Positions 16,384 to 27,301 of a DNA stretch of 64,000 nucleotides are shown here, in pieces. The stretch spans positions 36,413-100,412 of the forward strand of contig NZ_PXUP01000013.1 of assembly GCF_003324185.1 (NCBI RefSeq), written 5' to 3'. The translations under genes and the position numbers were made by a program. This DNA is from Faecalibacterium prausnitzii (lineage in GTDB: Bacteria; Bacillota; Clostridia; Oscillospirales; Ruminococcaceae). The notes beneath the pieces were generated by a model that worked only from the letters and a program-made list of their open reading frames with translations, was not told the origin of the DNA and made no database searches. The first letter of the stretch is position 1; every line of letters starts with the position of its first letter.

Positions 16384-17595
16384 TCAGAACATTTCCTTCA
16401 GCTCGGGCTTGCCGTCCACGTAGGTCAGGATGGCAGTGCTCTTGACGGGGTTGTGGTGCTCGTCGAAGGTAAAGGTGCCGGTGATGCCCTCGATGGTGCC
16501 GCCGGCAATGGCATCGATGACGGCCTGCTTGTACTCGTCGGAGCCGGCCTCGAGGCCCTGCTCCTCGGCAGCCTTGATGCCATACACGACGGTCATGGCA
16601 GCATCATAGCCCAAGGGTGCAAAGCCGTTGGGGTAGGCCTCACCGTACTCGGCCTTGTAGGCATCCTCAAACGCGGTGCTGGAGCCCTTAGCGTAGCAGG
16701 CGCAGAAGTAGGAGTCCTTCAGCTGGTCGGCGGTGGCGTAGCCCTCCAGACCATCCCAGCCGTCGCCGCCGAGGAAGGGAACGGTCAAGCCGATGCTCTC
16801 AGCCTGAGCCAGGATCTGACCCACTTCCTGATAGTAGTTGGGGCAGAACACCATCTCGGGGTTCTTGCCAAGGATGCTGGTCAGCTGGGTCTTGAAGTCC
16901 ACGTCGCCCTCAGAGTAGCTCTCCTGATCCACGACGGTGCCGCCCTTTGCCTCAAACTCCTTGACAAAGTTCTCGGCCAGACCCTCGTTGTAGTCCTTGC
17001 CCTTCAGGAAGATGACGGCTGCCTTGGTGTAGCCCAGCTTCTCGTAAGCGTAATCTGCCATCTTCACGCCCTGGAAGGGGTCGGTGAAGCAGGCACGGAA
17101 CACATTCCCGTTCACGGTGTCGGTCTCGGCATCGTAGGTAACAGCCTCGGCAGTAGCGGAAGCGGTGACCATAGGCATATTGTAATCGGCGCTCTCGGCG
17201 GCAACAGCCAGCGTGGGAGCGGTGGTTACATCGCCCACCAGAGCGGTGATGCCCTGATCCACCATCTTGGTAAAGCAGGTCACAGCCTGCGTTTCATCGC
17301 CCTGCTCGTCCATGGCGATGATCTCCAGCTGCTTGCCGTTGACACCGCCATCGGCATTGACCTGCTTCATGTACAGGCTGGCACCGTTTACAACAGCCTG
17401 ACCGTAAACGGAAGCGTCACCGGTCAGGGGGCCCATCACACCCACCTTGATAGTGCTGCCGGAAGCAGCAGCGGAACCGGCTGCAGAAGAAGCGGCCGTG
17501 CTTGCGGAAGAACCGCCGCAGGCAGTCAGAGCGCTTGCTGCGGCAACAACACCGGCAGCAGCCATGAACTGACGACGAGTGATCATCTTTTTCAT
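16384..17595 (-). CDS. livK: branched-chain amino-acid ABC importer, substrate-binding lipoprotein
   Basis: The 403-residue precursor starts MKKMITRRQFMAAAG with a twin-arginine-like pair, then a hydrophobic stretch and the lipobox LTAC (Cys about 26), followed by an S/A-rich linker. The mature part is a type I periplasmic-binding fold: IKVGVMGPLTGDASVYGQ, the ADGGVNG segment, and FLGGDGWDG in the ligand cleft region. It captures branched-chain amino acids outside the membrane and hands them to LivHM. It is the first gene of the operon, with promoter 17695-17723 and a terminator hairpin in its leader. Confidence 0.94.
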   Translation of the reverse strand: MKKMITRRQFMAAAGVVAAASALTACGGSSASTAASSAAGSAAASGSTIKVGVMGPLTGDASVYGQAVVNGASLYMKQVNADGGVNGKQLEIIAMDEQGDETQAVTCFTKMVDQGITALVGDVTTAPTLAVAAESADYNMPMVTASATAEAVTYDAETDTVNGNVFRACFTDPFQGVKMADYAYEKLGYTKAAVIFLKGKDYNEGLAENFVKEFEAKGGTVVDQESYSEGDVDFKTQLTSILGKNPEMVFCPNYYQEVGQILAQAESIGLTVPFLGGDGWDGLEGYATADQLKDSYFCACYAKGSSTAFEDAYKAEYGEAYPNGFAPLGYDAAMTVVYGIKAAEEQGLEAGSDEYKQAVIDAIAGGTIEGITGTFTFDEHHNPVKSTAILTYVDGKPELKEMF

Positions 17596-17632
17596 AAAAA
17601 TCTCCTCCTCCGGAGTGTTCTATAAAGTAAAT

Positions 17633-17681
17633 TGATAAAAACGGAAGCAAGGCCCTTCCCCTCTAAAGCGGCCTTGCTTCT
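17633..17681 (-). terminator. terminator hairpin in the liv operon leader (attenuator candidate)
   Basis: On the minus strand GAAGCAAGGCC (17680-17670) pairs with GGCCTTGCTTC (17654-17644 region) and is followed by CGTTTTTATC. It lies between the promoter and the livK start. I see no leader peptide ORF and no known riboswitch before it. Confidence 0.75.
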
Positions 17682-17694
17682 GTTCTTGTCTGTT

Positions 17695-17723
17695 ATTATA
17701 GCTATCTGGGTTCAAATCCGCAA
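17695..17723 (-). promoter_or_regulatory. promoter of the liv operon
   Basis: On the minus strand TTGCGG (17718-17723), 17 bp and a perfect TATAAT (17695-17700). The leader to the livK ATG is about 90 nt. Confidence 0.72.
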
Positions 17724-17868
17724 TTCACAAACCGTCCATACTTTTGGGCGCATTTTCTCGGCTTTGTTGATACTTTATACAAAAATTAAAGCGTGATTTT
17801 GTGCACTATTTCAAATTGTTCATTTTGTTTATCTGTGACATGAAACAAATTCACAAGTTGCAAAATGG

Positions 17869-19290
17869 TTACAGGGTCTCCATCTCGGCGTCGGCGGCAA
17901 ATTCGGCCTCGGCGCGGACTTCGGCGGCCTGTCCCTCGGCCTCGGCAACAGCCAACGGCTCTGCCAGTGCCTTGCGGATGGCGGTGACGTAGAACACCAT
18001 GGAAAGCGCCGTACCGATGCACCAGCCCACAGGCCATGCCATCCAGATGCCGGTGGAGCCCAGCGCGGTGGCGCTGAGCACGGCGGCAATGCCCACGCGC
18101 AAAATCAGGTCGGTGAAGGTGGCGATCATGAACCGCACCATCAGGCCGCAGCCGCGCAGGATGCCGTCTGCCACCAGCTTGACCGATACCACAAAGTAGA
18201 AGGGGGAGAGGATGCGCAAAAACAGCATACCGGTGTCAATGGCAGGGCCCTGCGGGTCGTTCATGAACAGCAGCAGCAAAAAGCGGCCAAAGAAGAAGTA
18301 CAGCACCACCAGCGGCACGCACAGCAGCCACACCAGATTGCGGCCTGCGCCAAAGCCTTCCTTGACGCGGTCCATCTTGCCGGCACCCATGTTCTGGGAG
18401 GTGTAGTTGGAGATGCCGTTGCCCAGGGTGGTAAAAGAGGTGATGACCATGTTGTTCAGCTTGACGGCGGCAGAGTAGCCTGCAATGACGCTGGCACCAA
18501 AGGTGTTGATAATGCTCTGCAGGATGATGTTGCCCACCGAGACAAAGCTCTGCTGCAGGATGCTGGGCACAGCCACCACGGCCACCTTGCCCAGCATATT
18601 CCACGAGAACAGCTGCACATGACCCTCGGTGTGGAAAGCGCGGATGCGGCGGAACACCACCACCATGGCCAGCACGCAGCTGACACCCTGACACAGGAAG
18701 GTAGCCCATGCCACACCGGCGATGCCCATCTTGAAACCTGCCACAAACAGGATGTCCACGCCGATGTTGGACAAAGAAGAGACTGCAAGGAAGTAGAAGG
18801 GGGTCTTGCTGTCGCCAAGGGCAGAGAAGATGCCGGTGGCAATGTTGTAGAAGAACATGAAGGGCAGGCCCAGAACGTAGATATCCAGATACAGCGCAGA
18901 ATCTGCAAGGATCTCCTCCGGGGTGTTGATGAGCTCCAGCAGGGCGTCGCAGCCAAACAGACCGATGCCCATCAGCACGGCGCACAGCACGGCAGAGCCG
19001 ATGAGGGAGGTGTAGACCGAGGTCTTCATCTCGCGGTATTCCTTTGCGCCAAAGTAGCGGGACACGATGACCGAGCAGCCGATGTTGCAGCCGAAGGCAA
19101 AGGCGATGAAGATCAGGGTGATCTCGTAGCTGTTGCCCACCGCAGCCAGTGCGTTCTCACCGATGAACTTGCCCGCTACCAGACTATCCGCGATGTTGTA
19201 CAACTGCTGGAAAATGATGCTGCCGAACATTGGCAGACAGAATTGCCACAATACCTGTGACGGCTTGCCCACCGTCAGATCCTTATTCAT
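17869..19290 (-). CDS. MATE family efflux transporter
   Basis: The 473-residue protein has twelve hydrophobic segments and the MATE start (LTVGKPSQVLWQFCLPMFGS, residues 5-24, then a LYNIADSLVAG segment). The duplicated half starts near residue 240 with PSILQQSFVSVGN. MATE proteins export cationic drugs or metabolites in exchange for sodium or protons. The last 35 residues are acidic and Ala/Glu rich and look like a cytoplasmic tail without a known role. It has its own promoter (19349-19377) and a GAGGAGG ribosome site. Confidence 0.9.
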   Translation of the reverse strand: MNKDLTVGKPSQVLWQFCLPMFGSIIFQQLYNIADSLVAGKFIGENALAAVGNSYEITLIFIAFAFGCNIGCSVIVSRYFGAKEYREMKTSVYTSLIGSAVLCAVLMGIGLFGCDALLELINTPEEILADSALYLDIYVLGLPFMFFYNIATGIFSALGDSKTPFYFLAVSSLSNIGVDILFVAGFKMGIAGVAWATFLCQGVSCVLAMVVVFRRIRAFHTEGHVQLFSWNMLGKVAVVAVPSILQQSFVSVGNIILQSIINTFGASVIAGYSAAVKLNNMVITSFTTLGNGISNYTSQNMGAGKMDRVKEGFGAGRNLVWLLCVPLVVLYFFFGRFLLLLFMNDPQGPAIDTGMLFLRILSPFYFVVSVKLVADGILRGCGLMVRFMIATFTDLILRVGIAAVLSATALGSTGIWMAWPVGWCIGTALSMVFYVTAIRKALAEPLAVAEAEGQAAEVRAEAEFAADAEMETL

Positions 19291-19348
19291 TGCAAAAATC
19301 CTCCTCTATAACGACTATAAATGGGAAAACAGCGAAAACGCCGCAACC

Positions 19349-19377
19349 AGTATAGAACCGAATCGCCAAAAAGTAAA
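19349..19377 (-). promoter_or_regulatory. promoter of the MATE gene
   Basis: On the minus strand TTTACT (19372-19377), 17 bp and TATACT (19349-19354), about 60 nt before the start. Confidence 0.65.
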
Positions 19378-19525
19378 GAAAATTTTTGGCATATCTGCCA
19401 TATAAAAAACATATGGTAAGCATAACGTATCCCCGCTGCCGCAAGGGGGCAGACTGTAAACGGGTTTTCCACGGCGGTTTGCGTTCCTGTTAAAAATTTA
19501 GGTCTGCAAACATACGCACCGGCTC

Positions 19526-19554
19526 TTGCGCCGGGGTGCAAAGCGTGGTAGGAT
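19526..19554 (+). promoter_or_regulatory. promoter of eno
   Basis: TTGCGC (19526-19531), 17 bp and TAGGAT (19549-19554). The leader holds a palindrome AGTTATATATAACT near 19565 and a small hairpin CTGCCC/GGGCAG. The rest of the 363-base gap between the MATE gene and eno shows nothing else. Confidence 0.5.
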
Positions 19555-19584
19555 ATTGGCGGTTAGTTATATATAACTATCTAA

Positions 19585-20940
<1,356 letters not shown>

Positions 20941-20944
20941 GTAA

Positions 20945-21052
20945 GACGATTCGGAATGCCCTCCGCGCTGCTATGGGCATTTTCAGCGGAAATAGTATTT
21001 TTGATTTGTTGCTCAGAAACGCCTGCGGGCGTTTCTGAGCAACTTTTTCACG
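20945..21052 (-). repeat. two-hairpin intergenic element, copy B (full, reverse orientation)
   Basis: Read on the minus strand: box CGTGAAAAA (21052-21044), perfect hairpin 21008-21043 (arms GTTGCTCAGAAACGCC, loop TGCG/CGCA), AT-rich linker with TTTCCGCTGAAA, and the second hairpin with ATGCCC and GGGCAT, closing with AATCGTC. In the eno direction the first hairpin is followed by TTTTT, so it is a good terminator. Confidence 0.88.
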
Positions 21053-21203
21053 GGAAGGGGTCGTAAAGGCAGACGGCAGCTGCGATACTCCCAATATTTA
21101 CCACCACGGCATTTGCAATCCTGCGGCGGGCTGGTTCGTATATAAGGCAGACCGGCACCCGGCAGCAGTCGGGACGGAATGAAACGAAAGGAGCAACCCT
21201 TCC

Positions 21204-21296
21204 ATGTTTCAAGGCCTTGGGCCGCTGCTCGGCCTTTTGGGCGGCGGCAGCTTGACTAAGCTGCTTCTGTTTTTACTGAAGGGGCTGTTCGGCTGA
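21204..21296 (+). CDS. 30-residue hydrophobic peptide (small ORF 1)
   Basis: This short ORF has an AAAGGAG ribosome site ten bases before its ATG. The peptide begins MFQGLGPLLGLLGGGS and ends TKLLLFLLKGLFG. It is almost entirely hydrophobic with a triple glycine and two lysines, so it would be a membrane-inserting or amphipathic helical peptide. No signal peptide or double-glycine leader is seen. It is followed 26 nt later by a second small ORF, also with a strong ribosome site, and then by a terminator, which argues for real translation. Function unknown; a leaderless bacteriocin-like, toxin-like or regulatory membrane peptide are options. Confidence 0.6.
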   Translation: MFQGLGPLLGLLGGGSLTKLLLFLLKGLFG

Positions 21297-21322
21297 AACG
21301 GACGGTCTGAAAGGAGAATACC

Positions 21323-21403
21323 ATGCTGATCGTATTGGAGCATCTGCTGGGTCGAATCAACCTGCCCGGTATGTGGTGGATCATCGCAGAGCGCTGGCTG
21401 TGA
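21323..21403 (+). CDS. 26-residue peptide (small ORF 2)
   Basis: The ORF starts seven bases after AAAGGAG. The peptide begins MLIVLEHLLGRINLPG and ends MWWIIAERWL, with a hydrophobic N-terminal half and a tryptophan-rich C-terminus with three Trp in the last ten residues. It shares an operon with small ORF 1 and is followed 14 nt later by an intrinsic terminator. Trp-rich ends are common in membrane-interface peptides. Function unknown. Confidence 0.55.
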   Translation: MLIVLEHLLGRINLPGMWWIIAERWL

Positions 21404-21416
21404 GGTGACGCCCCGC

Positions 21417-21450
21417 AAAGCCGCTGCACTTTTTGTGCGGCGGCTTTTTT
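21417..21450 (+). terminator. terminator of the two-peptide unit
   Basis: GCCGCTGCAC (21420-21429) pairs with GTGCGGCGGC (21435-21444), followed by six T. It is one of the recurring GCTGCAC-type stems. Confidence 0.88.
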
Positions 21451-21639
21451 GCGTTGCCTTACCTGCCTTTCCATTGGCAAAACTGGCAAAAAATGCTTGC
21501 ATCTAGGCAGTTTTGATAATAGAATTACACTGTTACAGTATGCCCAAAAGCAGGGTGTACAGGAAGGTAAAGTTTGAAATTGCGGTAACAGGGGGTACTG
21601 CGTGCTGCAATGCGCGGAGAAAAAGGCAGGAAAGGTAAA

Positions 21640-23745
21640 ATGGAAACAGACGAGACAATAAAAAAAGGATTTCTGCGGCTGGAACGCTATGCACAGAATA
21701 TACCGGGCGGCTTCCACTGTTGTGCGGATGACCCGGAAAAAGGCTATCCCTTTATTTATATCAGCGACCGCTTTCTGGAGATACTGGGCTGGGGGCGGGC
21801 AGAGTTTGCGGCAAGGTTCGATAACCGCTACACCGCGCTGGTGCACCCGGATGATCTGGCGGCCGGGCTGCGCTACCGGAATGCGGAAAACAGCGCGACT
21901 TACGCCAAGAATGGTGACAGCATCTTCCGGATTCTGGGCAAAAACGGCTACCGCTGGGTCACCAACGCTGCCAATCAGGTGGAATGGTACGGCAAAGGCT
22001 ATATCGTGGGCACTATCACGGATATCACCCCCTATATGGAACTGCGGGAAAAGCTGGAACAGCAGAACCGTACCCAGCGGGAGGCGCTGGAAACCGCCAA
22101 CCATAATCTGCTGCGGATGATGCAGCAGATGGAGGAGCAGAAGGCGCAGTTTGCCCAGACTACTGCCCGGAGCATGGAAAAAGAAAAGCGCTACCGGCAG
22201 CGGCTGAACCACGACGCCCTGACCGGCACCTACAACCGCCGCTTTTACGAGGAAGTGGTGCGCAATAACCTCGGCCCGGCAGGCATCGCCCTGATGGATA
22301 TCGACGATTTCAAGATCTGCAACGATACCTACGGCCACCACGCCGGAGATCTGGCGCTGGAAACCGTTGCAAAGGCCATCCGCAGCTGCATCCGGGAAAC
22401 AGATCTGCTGATCCGCTACGGCGGCGACGAGTTCTTGCTGGTGCTGCCCGGCATCCCGGCGGATTATTTCAAGGTAAAGCTGGAGCAGATCCGCACCGCC
22501 GTGCAGCAAACGGTGGTGCCGGGCTACCCCCACTTCCGGCTGTCGCTGAGCATCGGCGGCGCGATGCAGACCCTTGCCGACCCTATGGAAAACGTGGTGC
22601 GCCGGGCAGATTTTATAATGTATCAGGCCAAAAACCACAAGGACGCCGTGGCGGTGGACACACAGGACAGCCGGTTGGCTGCACAGAAGGATGTCTTAGG
22701 GGAAAAGCCCGTGATCCTGCTGGTGGACGATTCCATGATGAACCGCATGATGCTTGCCGGCATTCTGGGCGAGGACTACCGCATTCTGGAAGCCGAGAAC
22801 GGCAAGCAGTGTCTGGAGCTGCTGCGGGCAAACGCCGGGCAGATTTCGCTGGTGCTGCTGGATATCAATATGCCGGTCATGGACGGCTTTGAGGTGCTGC
22901 GCACCATGAACACCAACCACACCATCGAGGACGTGCCGGTGATCATGATCTCCAGTGACGACTCGGAGGAAGCCATCCGCAAGGCCTACGAGCTGGGTGC
23001 CAGCGACTATGTCAACCGCCCCTTTGACGCAAAGATTGTCTATCGCCGGGTGTCCAACACCATCAAGCTGTACGCCAAGCAGCGGCGGCTGGTGCAGATG
23101 GTGTCTGACCAGATCCGCGCACGGGAAAAGAACACCGATGTGCTGGTGGGCGTGCTGAGCCAGATCGTGGAGTTCCGCAACGGCGAGTCCGGCTCTCATG
23201 TGCGGCACATCCGCATCATCACCGAGACGCTGCTGCACCGGCTGATGGAGCTGACCAGCCGCTACGACCTGACCCCCGAGCAGCAGGATAACATCCCGCT
23301 GGCGTCGGCGCTGCACGATATCGGTAAGATCGGCATTGACGAAGCCATCCTGAATAAGCCCGGCAAGCTGACCGCAGAAGAATTTGCGGTGATCAAGACC
23401 CACAGTATGCTGGGCGCAGAGATGCTGCAAAAGACTGAAAGCTTTGCAGACCAGCCGCTGTTGCAGACCGCCTACGAGATCGCCCGCTGGCACCACGAGC
23501 GCTGGGACGGCAAAGGCTACCCGGACGGGCTGAAGGGCGACGATATCCCCATCAGTGCACAGCTGGTCTCCATGGCGGATGTGTATGACGCACTGACCAG
23601 CGAACGGTGCTATAAAAAGGCTTTCCCGCACGAAACGGCTGTCCAGATGATCACGAACGGCGAGTGCGGAGCCTTCAACCCGCTGCTGCTGCAGTGTCTG
23701 CTGGACGTGCAGGGAGAACTGAAACAGGAAATTTTACAATGGTAA
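21640..23745 (+). CDS. PAS-GGDEF-REC-HD-GYP cyclic-di-GMP turnover protein
   Basis: The 701-residue protein combines a PAS-like sensor (about 15-130), a coiled coil (about 135-190), a GGDEF diguanylate cyclase with intact GGDEF at 261-265 and an inhibitory RxxD site (RETD) five residues before it, a response-receiver domain with probable phospho-acceptor Asp408, and an HD-GYP phosphodiesterase with HDIGKIGI (His559) and GYP (626-628). Both synthesis and degradation of cyclic-di-GMP therefore look possible, and phosphorylation of the receiver may choose between them. I prefer the ATG at 21640, with AGGAAAGG just upstream; an ATG at 21610 is in frame. It is the first gene of an operon with a binding lipoprotein and a hybrid kinase. 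A weak promoter may lie at 21511-21539. Confidence 0.92.
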   Translation: METDETIKKGFLRLERYAQNIPGGFHCCADDPEKGYPFIYISDRFLEILGWGRAEFAARFDNRYTALVHPDDLAAGLRYRNAENSATYAKNGDSIFRILGKNGYRWVTNAANQVEWYGKGYIVGTITDITPYMELREKLEQQNRTQREALETANHNLLRMMQQMEEQKAQFAQTTARSMEKEKRYRQRLNHDALTGTYNRRFYEEVVRNNLGPAGIALMDIDDFKICNDTYGHHAGDLALETVAKAIRSCIRETDLLIRYGGDEFLLVLPGIPADYFKVKLEQIRTAVQQTVVPGYPHFRLSLSIGGAMQTLADPMENVVRRADFIMYQAKNHKDAVAVDTQDSRLAAQKDVLGEKPVILLVDDSMMNRMMLAGILGEDYRILEAENGKQCLELLRANAGQISLVLLDINMPVMDGFEVLRTMNTNHTIEDVPVIMISSDDSEEAIRKAYELGASDYVNRPFDAKIVYRRVSNTIKLYAKQRRLVQMVSDQIRAREKNTDVLVGVLSQIVEFRNGESGSHVRHIRIITETLLHRLMELTSRYDLTPEQQDNIPLASALHDIGKIGIDEAILNKPGKLTAEEFAVIKTHSMLGAEMLQKTESFADQPLLQTAYEIARWHHERWDGKGYPDGLKGDDIPISAQLVSMADVYDALTSERCYKKAFPHETAVQMITNGECGAFNPLLLQCLLDVQGELKQEILQW

Positions 23746-23762
23746 TGTGAGGACAATTACGC

Positions 23763-24590
23763 GTGACAGAACAGCGATCCAACCATAAAATACCCCGCCG
23801 CACCTTTTTAAAAGTGTGCGCGGCGGCAGCGGCAGCCGGGCTGACCGCCTGCGGCAAAACGCAGGCGGCGGCAGCGCTGCCCAAACTTACGGTAGGCAGC
23901 GATTCCTACCCGCCTTTTGTCTACCTGAGCAATGACAGCACCCCCACCGGCATTGATGTGGACATTGCCACCGAAGCCTTTGCCCGCATGGGGTATGCGG
24001 TGCGGTTTGAGATCATTGACTGGGAGCAGAAAACAAAGCTGGTGGAAAGCGGCGCCATTGACTGCATCTGGAGCTGCTTTTCCATGGATGGGCGGGAGCA
24101 GCTGTACCGCTGGGTAGGGCCGTATATGGTCAGCCGTCAGGTGGTGGCGGTCAATGCCGATAGCGGCATTGAAACGCTTGCCGACCTTGCGGGCAAGACC
24201 ATGATGGTGCAAAGCACCACCAAGCCGGAAGAGATTTTCCTTGGCGGCACCGACCCCCGCATCCCGCAGTTTGGTGAACTGCTGAGCGCCGAGGACCGCA
24301 GCGTGCAGTACGCCATGCTGAACTGCGGCTATGTGGACGCCATTGCCGCCCACGAGGCCGCCATTTTGCGGTATATGCAGGATTGCAATGCCAATTTCCG
24401 CATTCTGGAGGAGCCGCTGCTGGTCACCGGCATCGGCGTAGCCTTTGCGCTGAACGACACCCGCGGGCTGGACGAAAAGCTGACCGAGACCTTTGCCGCC
24501 ATGCGCGCCGACGGCACGATGAAGCAGATTGTAGGCAAGTATCTGCCGGACCCGGAAAAATATCTGGAGGTGGACGCCCTTGAACCGTAA
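23763..24590 (+). CDS. amino-acid-type solute-binding lipoprotein of a signalling operon
   Basis: The 275-residue precursor starts with GTG, has a RRTFLK twin-arginine-like segment and the lipobox GLTAC (Cys30). The mature part is a family 3 binding protein: [32 protein letters not shown] and [10 protein letters not shown]. Such proteins bind amino acids or related small polar molecules. No permease or ATPase gene is adjacent; instead it lies 17 nt after the GGDEF/HD-GYP gene and overlaps the kinase gene by 11 bases, so it probably serves as a sensory binding protein for the kinase (inference). Confidence 0.85.
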   Translation: MTEQRSNHKIPRRTFLKVCAAAAAAGLTACGKTQAAAALPKLTVGSDSYPPFVYLSNDSTPTGIDVDIATEAFARMGYAVRFEIIDWEQKTKLVESGAIDCIWSCFSMDGREQLYRWVGPYMVSRQVVAVNADSGIETLADLAGKTMMVQSTTKPEEIFLGGTDPRIPQFGELLSAEDRSVQYAMLNCGYVDAIAAHEAAILRYMQDCNANFRILEEPLLVTGIGVAFALNDTRGLDEKLTETFAAMRADGTMKQIVGKYLPDPEKYLEVDALEP

Positions 24591-27159
24591 CAAGAAAACG
24601 TTCACGCCCAATATGCGGGTGGCGGCGCTCTACCTGCTGATGGGGGTGCTGCTTTTGCTGGCAGTGACCCTCTTCTCCGGGCGGGAATCCATGCGCGCTA
24701 CCGAGGAATACTTTGACCGCACCATCAACTTTGTAAAAGTGCAGTCCACCAGCTACGAAAAATATAACGATACCATCACTGCAAAGTCGCTGCGCCGGAT
24801 GGCGGTGTCGGTGCGGCAGCTGGCCGAAAATGATACCTTGGATCTCTACGACCCCGAAAGCCTCCGGGCAGAAACGGAGTCCCTCTGGCTTACCGGCATT
24901 GCCGTACTGGACGAAAATGGAGAATCACTGTGCGAATATACGGATGGTAATATCGATTATGCGCAGTTTGCGGAATCGCTGCGAGAGCAAGCCGCGCTGA
25001 ACGTGCTGCAAAACCCGCAAAAGACCTATCTCAAGCGCATTCTGTTACAGGATGGCACGGCGGTGGATGTTGCCACCCGCCGCGCCGCAGCAGGGGACGC
25101 CGCACTGCTGGCGTACCGGGTGACCCCGCCGGAGTTTGTGGAGGGGACAGCCCTGTCCATCCAGAGCGTGCTGGACGGCTACCCGAAGAACATCAGCGGC
25201 ACCATCTTTATCGTGCAGGACGACAAGGTGATCGCCGCAAACGACCCGAGCCTCATCGGACTGTACACCACGAACAGCCCGCTGGTGCAGGGCATCCGCA
25301 AGGCCGGTGCGCCCGACATTCTGACCCACACCCGCGACTGGGCAAATTCCGGCTGCTATTTCGGGATGTACAGCAACGGACAGAATTTTGATCTGTATCT
25401 CTATATCGACGAAAAATCGGTGTTCCGCAATTTCAGCAGCGCACTGCTGACGGCACTGATCTTCTATCTGATCTGTGTGGCAGTGCTGCAAACGCTGCGC
25501 CGCCGCTCCATGAAGCTTGCGGAGCAGCAAAAAAGGGAGCAGGAGCAGAAGTATCACGCCCAGCTGGAAGAGCAGAACCGCAAGCTGGAGCTTGCCGTCC
25601 GGCACGAGGCAGCGGCAAACCGCGCCAAGCGGGAGTTCTTGTTCAACATGAGCCACGACATCCGCACTCCGATGAACGCCATTATCGGCTTCACCTCGCT
25701 GGCGGCGACCCATGTTGATAATAAAGAACAGGTGCTGGACTACCTGAAAAAGATCTCCACCTCCAGCCAGCACCTGCTCTCCCTCATCAACGATGTGCTG
25801 GACATGAGCCGTATCGAGAGCGGCAAGGTGAAGATCGAGGAAAAGGCGGTGCATCTGCCGGATCTCGTGCACGATATACGCTCCATCATCCAGCCCAATA
25901 TCAGCTCCAAGCGCTTAGCGCTGTTCATCGACACCATGGATGTGGTGGACGAGGACATCATCACCGACCCGCTGCGGCTGAATCAGGTGCTGCTGAACAT
26001 CCTTTCCAATGCTATCAAGTTCACCCCCACCGGCGGCATGGTGAGCATCCGCATTGCTCAGAAGCCCGGCGCGCCCAAGGGCTGCGGCAATTATGAGTTC
26101 CGCATCAAGGACAACGGCATCGGCATCAATAAGGAGTTCCAGAAGCACATCTTTGAGGAGTTCACCCGGGAGGAAAGCTCCACCGTCAGCGGCATCCAGG
26201 GCACGGGTCTCGGCCTTTCCATCACCAAGAATATCGTAGACCTGATGGGCGGCACCATCACCCTTGAAAGCGAGCCGGGCAAGGGCAGCGAGTTCATCGT
26301 GAACCTCTGCTTCCCCCTCAGCGGGCAGAAGGCGGAGATCAAGCAGCTGCCCCAGCTGGAAGGGCTGCGGGCGCTGGTGGCGGACGACGACACCAACACC
26401 TGTCTGAGCGTCAGCACCATGCTTTCCAAGATCGGCATGCGCCCGGAGTGGACCATCTCCGGCAAGGAAGCAGTCATCCGCACGAAGTACGCCGTGGAGC
26501 AGGGCGATGCTTTCAGCGTGTATATCATCGACTGGCTCATCCCGGATATGAACGGCATCGAGATCGTGCGGCAGATCCGCAAGGTCATCGGGGACAGCTG
26601 CCCCATCATCATCCTGACCGCCTATGACTGGGCGGATATCGAGGAGGAGGCGCGCGCCGCCGGTGTGACCGCTTTCTGCGAAAAGCCGCTCTTCCTCTCG
26701 GAGCTGCGCAAGGTGCTGGCAGAGCCCTTCCGGGTGCAGCCGGAGCAGACGACTGCCCCGCAGCCCAAGGCAAGCTTTGACGGTAAGCACTTGCTGCTGG
26801 TGGAGGATAACGCCCTGAACCGGGAGATCGCCATAGAGATCTTAAAGGAAGCAGGCTTCCTTGTGGATACCGCCGGAGACGGCGTTGAAGCAGTGGAAAA
26901 GATGGAGCAGTCCGTGCCCGGGCAGTACGACCTGATTTTGATGGACATCCAGATGCCCCGGATGGACGGCTACGAAGCCACCCGGCGTATCCGCGCTCTG
27001 CCCGACCCCCGCAAGGCAGGCATCCCCATTTTTGCCATGACCGCCAACGCCTTTGAGGAGGACAAGCAGAACGCCGTGAATGCGGGCATGAACGGCCACA
27101 TCGCAAAGCCGCTGGATATCCCGCACCTGCTGAAGGTGCTGGAAGAAGCGCTGAAATAA
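24580..27159 (+). CDS. hybrid sensor histidine kinase with two receiver domains
   Basis: The 859-residue protein begins with TTG, set by a GGAGG site nine bases upstream. It has a membrane helix near residues 12-30, an extracytoplasmic sensor of about 250 residues, a second helix near 285-305, a coiled coil, the phospho-acceptor segment [13 protein letters not shown] (His359), an ATPase domain ([21 protein letters not shown]) and two receivers with probable acceptors Asp651 and Asp789. There is no Hpt domain or DNA-binding output, so phosphate must leave to another protein; the receiver in the first gene of the operon is the obvious candidate. The adjacent lipoprotein likely reports ligand to the sensor domain. 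Confidence 0.9.
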   Translation: MNRNKKTFTPNMRVAALYLLMGVLLLLAVTLFSGRESMRATEEYFDRTINFVKVQSTSYEKYNDTITAKSLRRMAVSVRQLAENDTLDLYDPESLRAETESLWLTGIAVLDENGESLCEYTDGNIDYAQFAESLREQAALNVLQNPQKTYLKRILLQDGTAVDVATRRAAAGDAALLAYRVTPPEFVEGTALSIQSVLDGYPKNISGTIFIVQDDKVIAANDPSLIGLYTTNSPLVQGIRKAGAPDILTHTRDWANSGCYFGMYSNGQNFDLYLYIDEKSVFRNFSSALLTALIFYLICVAVLQTLRRRSMKLAEQQKREQEQKYHAQLEEQNRKLELAVRHEAAANRAKREFLFNMSHDIRTPMNAIIGFTSLAATHVDNKEQVLDYLKKISTSSQHLLSLINDVLDMSRIESGKVKIEEKAVHLPDLVHDIRSIIQPNISSKRLALFIDTMDVVDEDIITDPLRLNQVLLNILSNAIKFTPTGGMVSIRIAQKPGAPKGCGNYEFRIKDNGIGINKEFQKHIFEEFTREESSTVSGIQGTGLGLSITKNIVDLMGGTITLESEPGKGSEFIVNLCFPLSGQKAEIKQLPQLEGLRALVADDDTNTCLSVSTMLSKIGMRPEWTISGKEAVIRTKYAVEQGDAFSVYIIDWLIPDMNGIEIVRQIRKVIGDSCPIIILTAYDWADIEEEARAAGVTAFCEKPLFLSELRKVLAEPFRVQPEQTTAPQPKASFDGKHLLLVEDNALNREIAIEILKEAGFLVDTAGDGVEAVEKMEQSVPGQYDLILMDIQMPRMDGYEATRRIRALPDPRKAGIPIFAMTANAFEEDKQNAVNAGMNGHIAKPLDIPHLLKVLEEALK

Positions 27160-27190
27160 GAACCCGCTCAGTCATCGCTGCACGATGACG

Positions 27191-27216
27191 GCTCCCCCGA
27201 AAGGGGGAGCTTTTTT
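27191..27216 (+). terminator. terminator of the signalling operon
   Basis: GCTCCCCC-GAAA-GGGGGAGC (27191-27210) followed by six T. Confidence 0.92.
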
Positions 27217-27244
27217 GTTTCTGCCGGTCAGCATCTTTCCGCTC

Positions 27245-27272
27245 ACGCGGTTTCCTCTTCCTGCATAGGATA
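27245..27272 (+). promoter_or_regulatory. sigma-K-like promoter of dipicolinate synthase
   Basis: AC (27245-27246), a 17-bp spacer and CATAGGATA (27264-27272) match the mother-cell sigma-K consensus (AC, 17, CATANNNTA) 29 bp before spoVFA. The consensus is short, so a chance match is possible. No good sigma-A promoter is seen here. Confidence 0.45.
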
Positions 27273-27301
27273 GTGCACAGCGGAAAAGGGGAGATGACGA
27301 C

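Noticed and set aside
14093..16423. Very long open frame (776 codons) on the plus strand across the liv permease and ATPase genes
   Set aside because: It is antisense to well-recognised livG, livM and livH. Its His/Gln-rich translation is typical of shadow frames in GC-rich genes, and it lacks a ribosome site.
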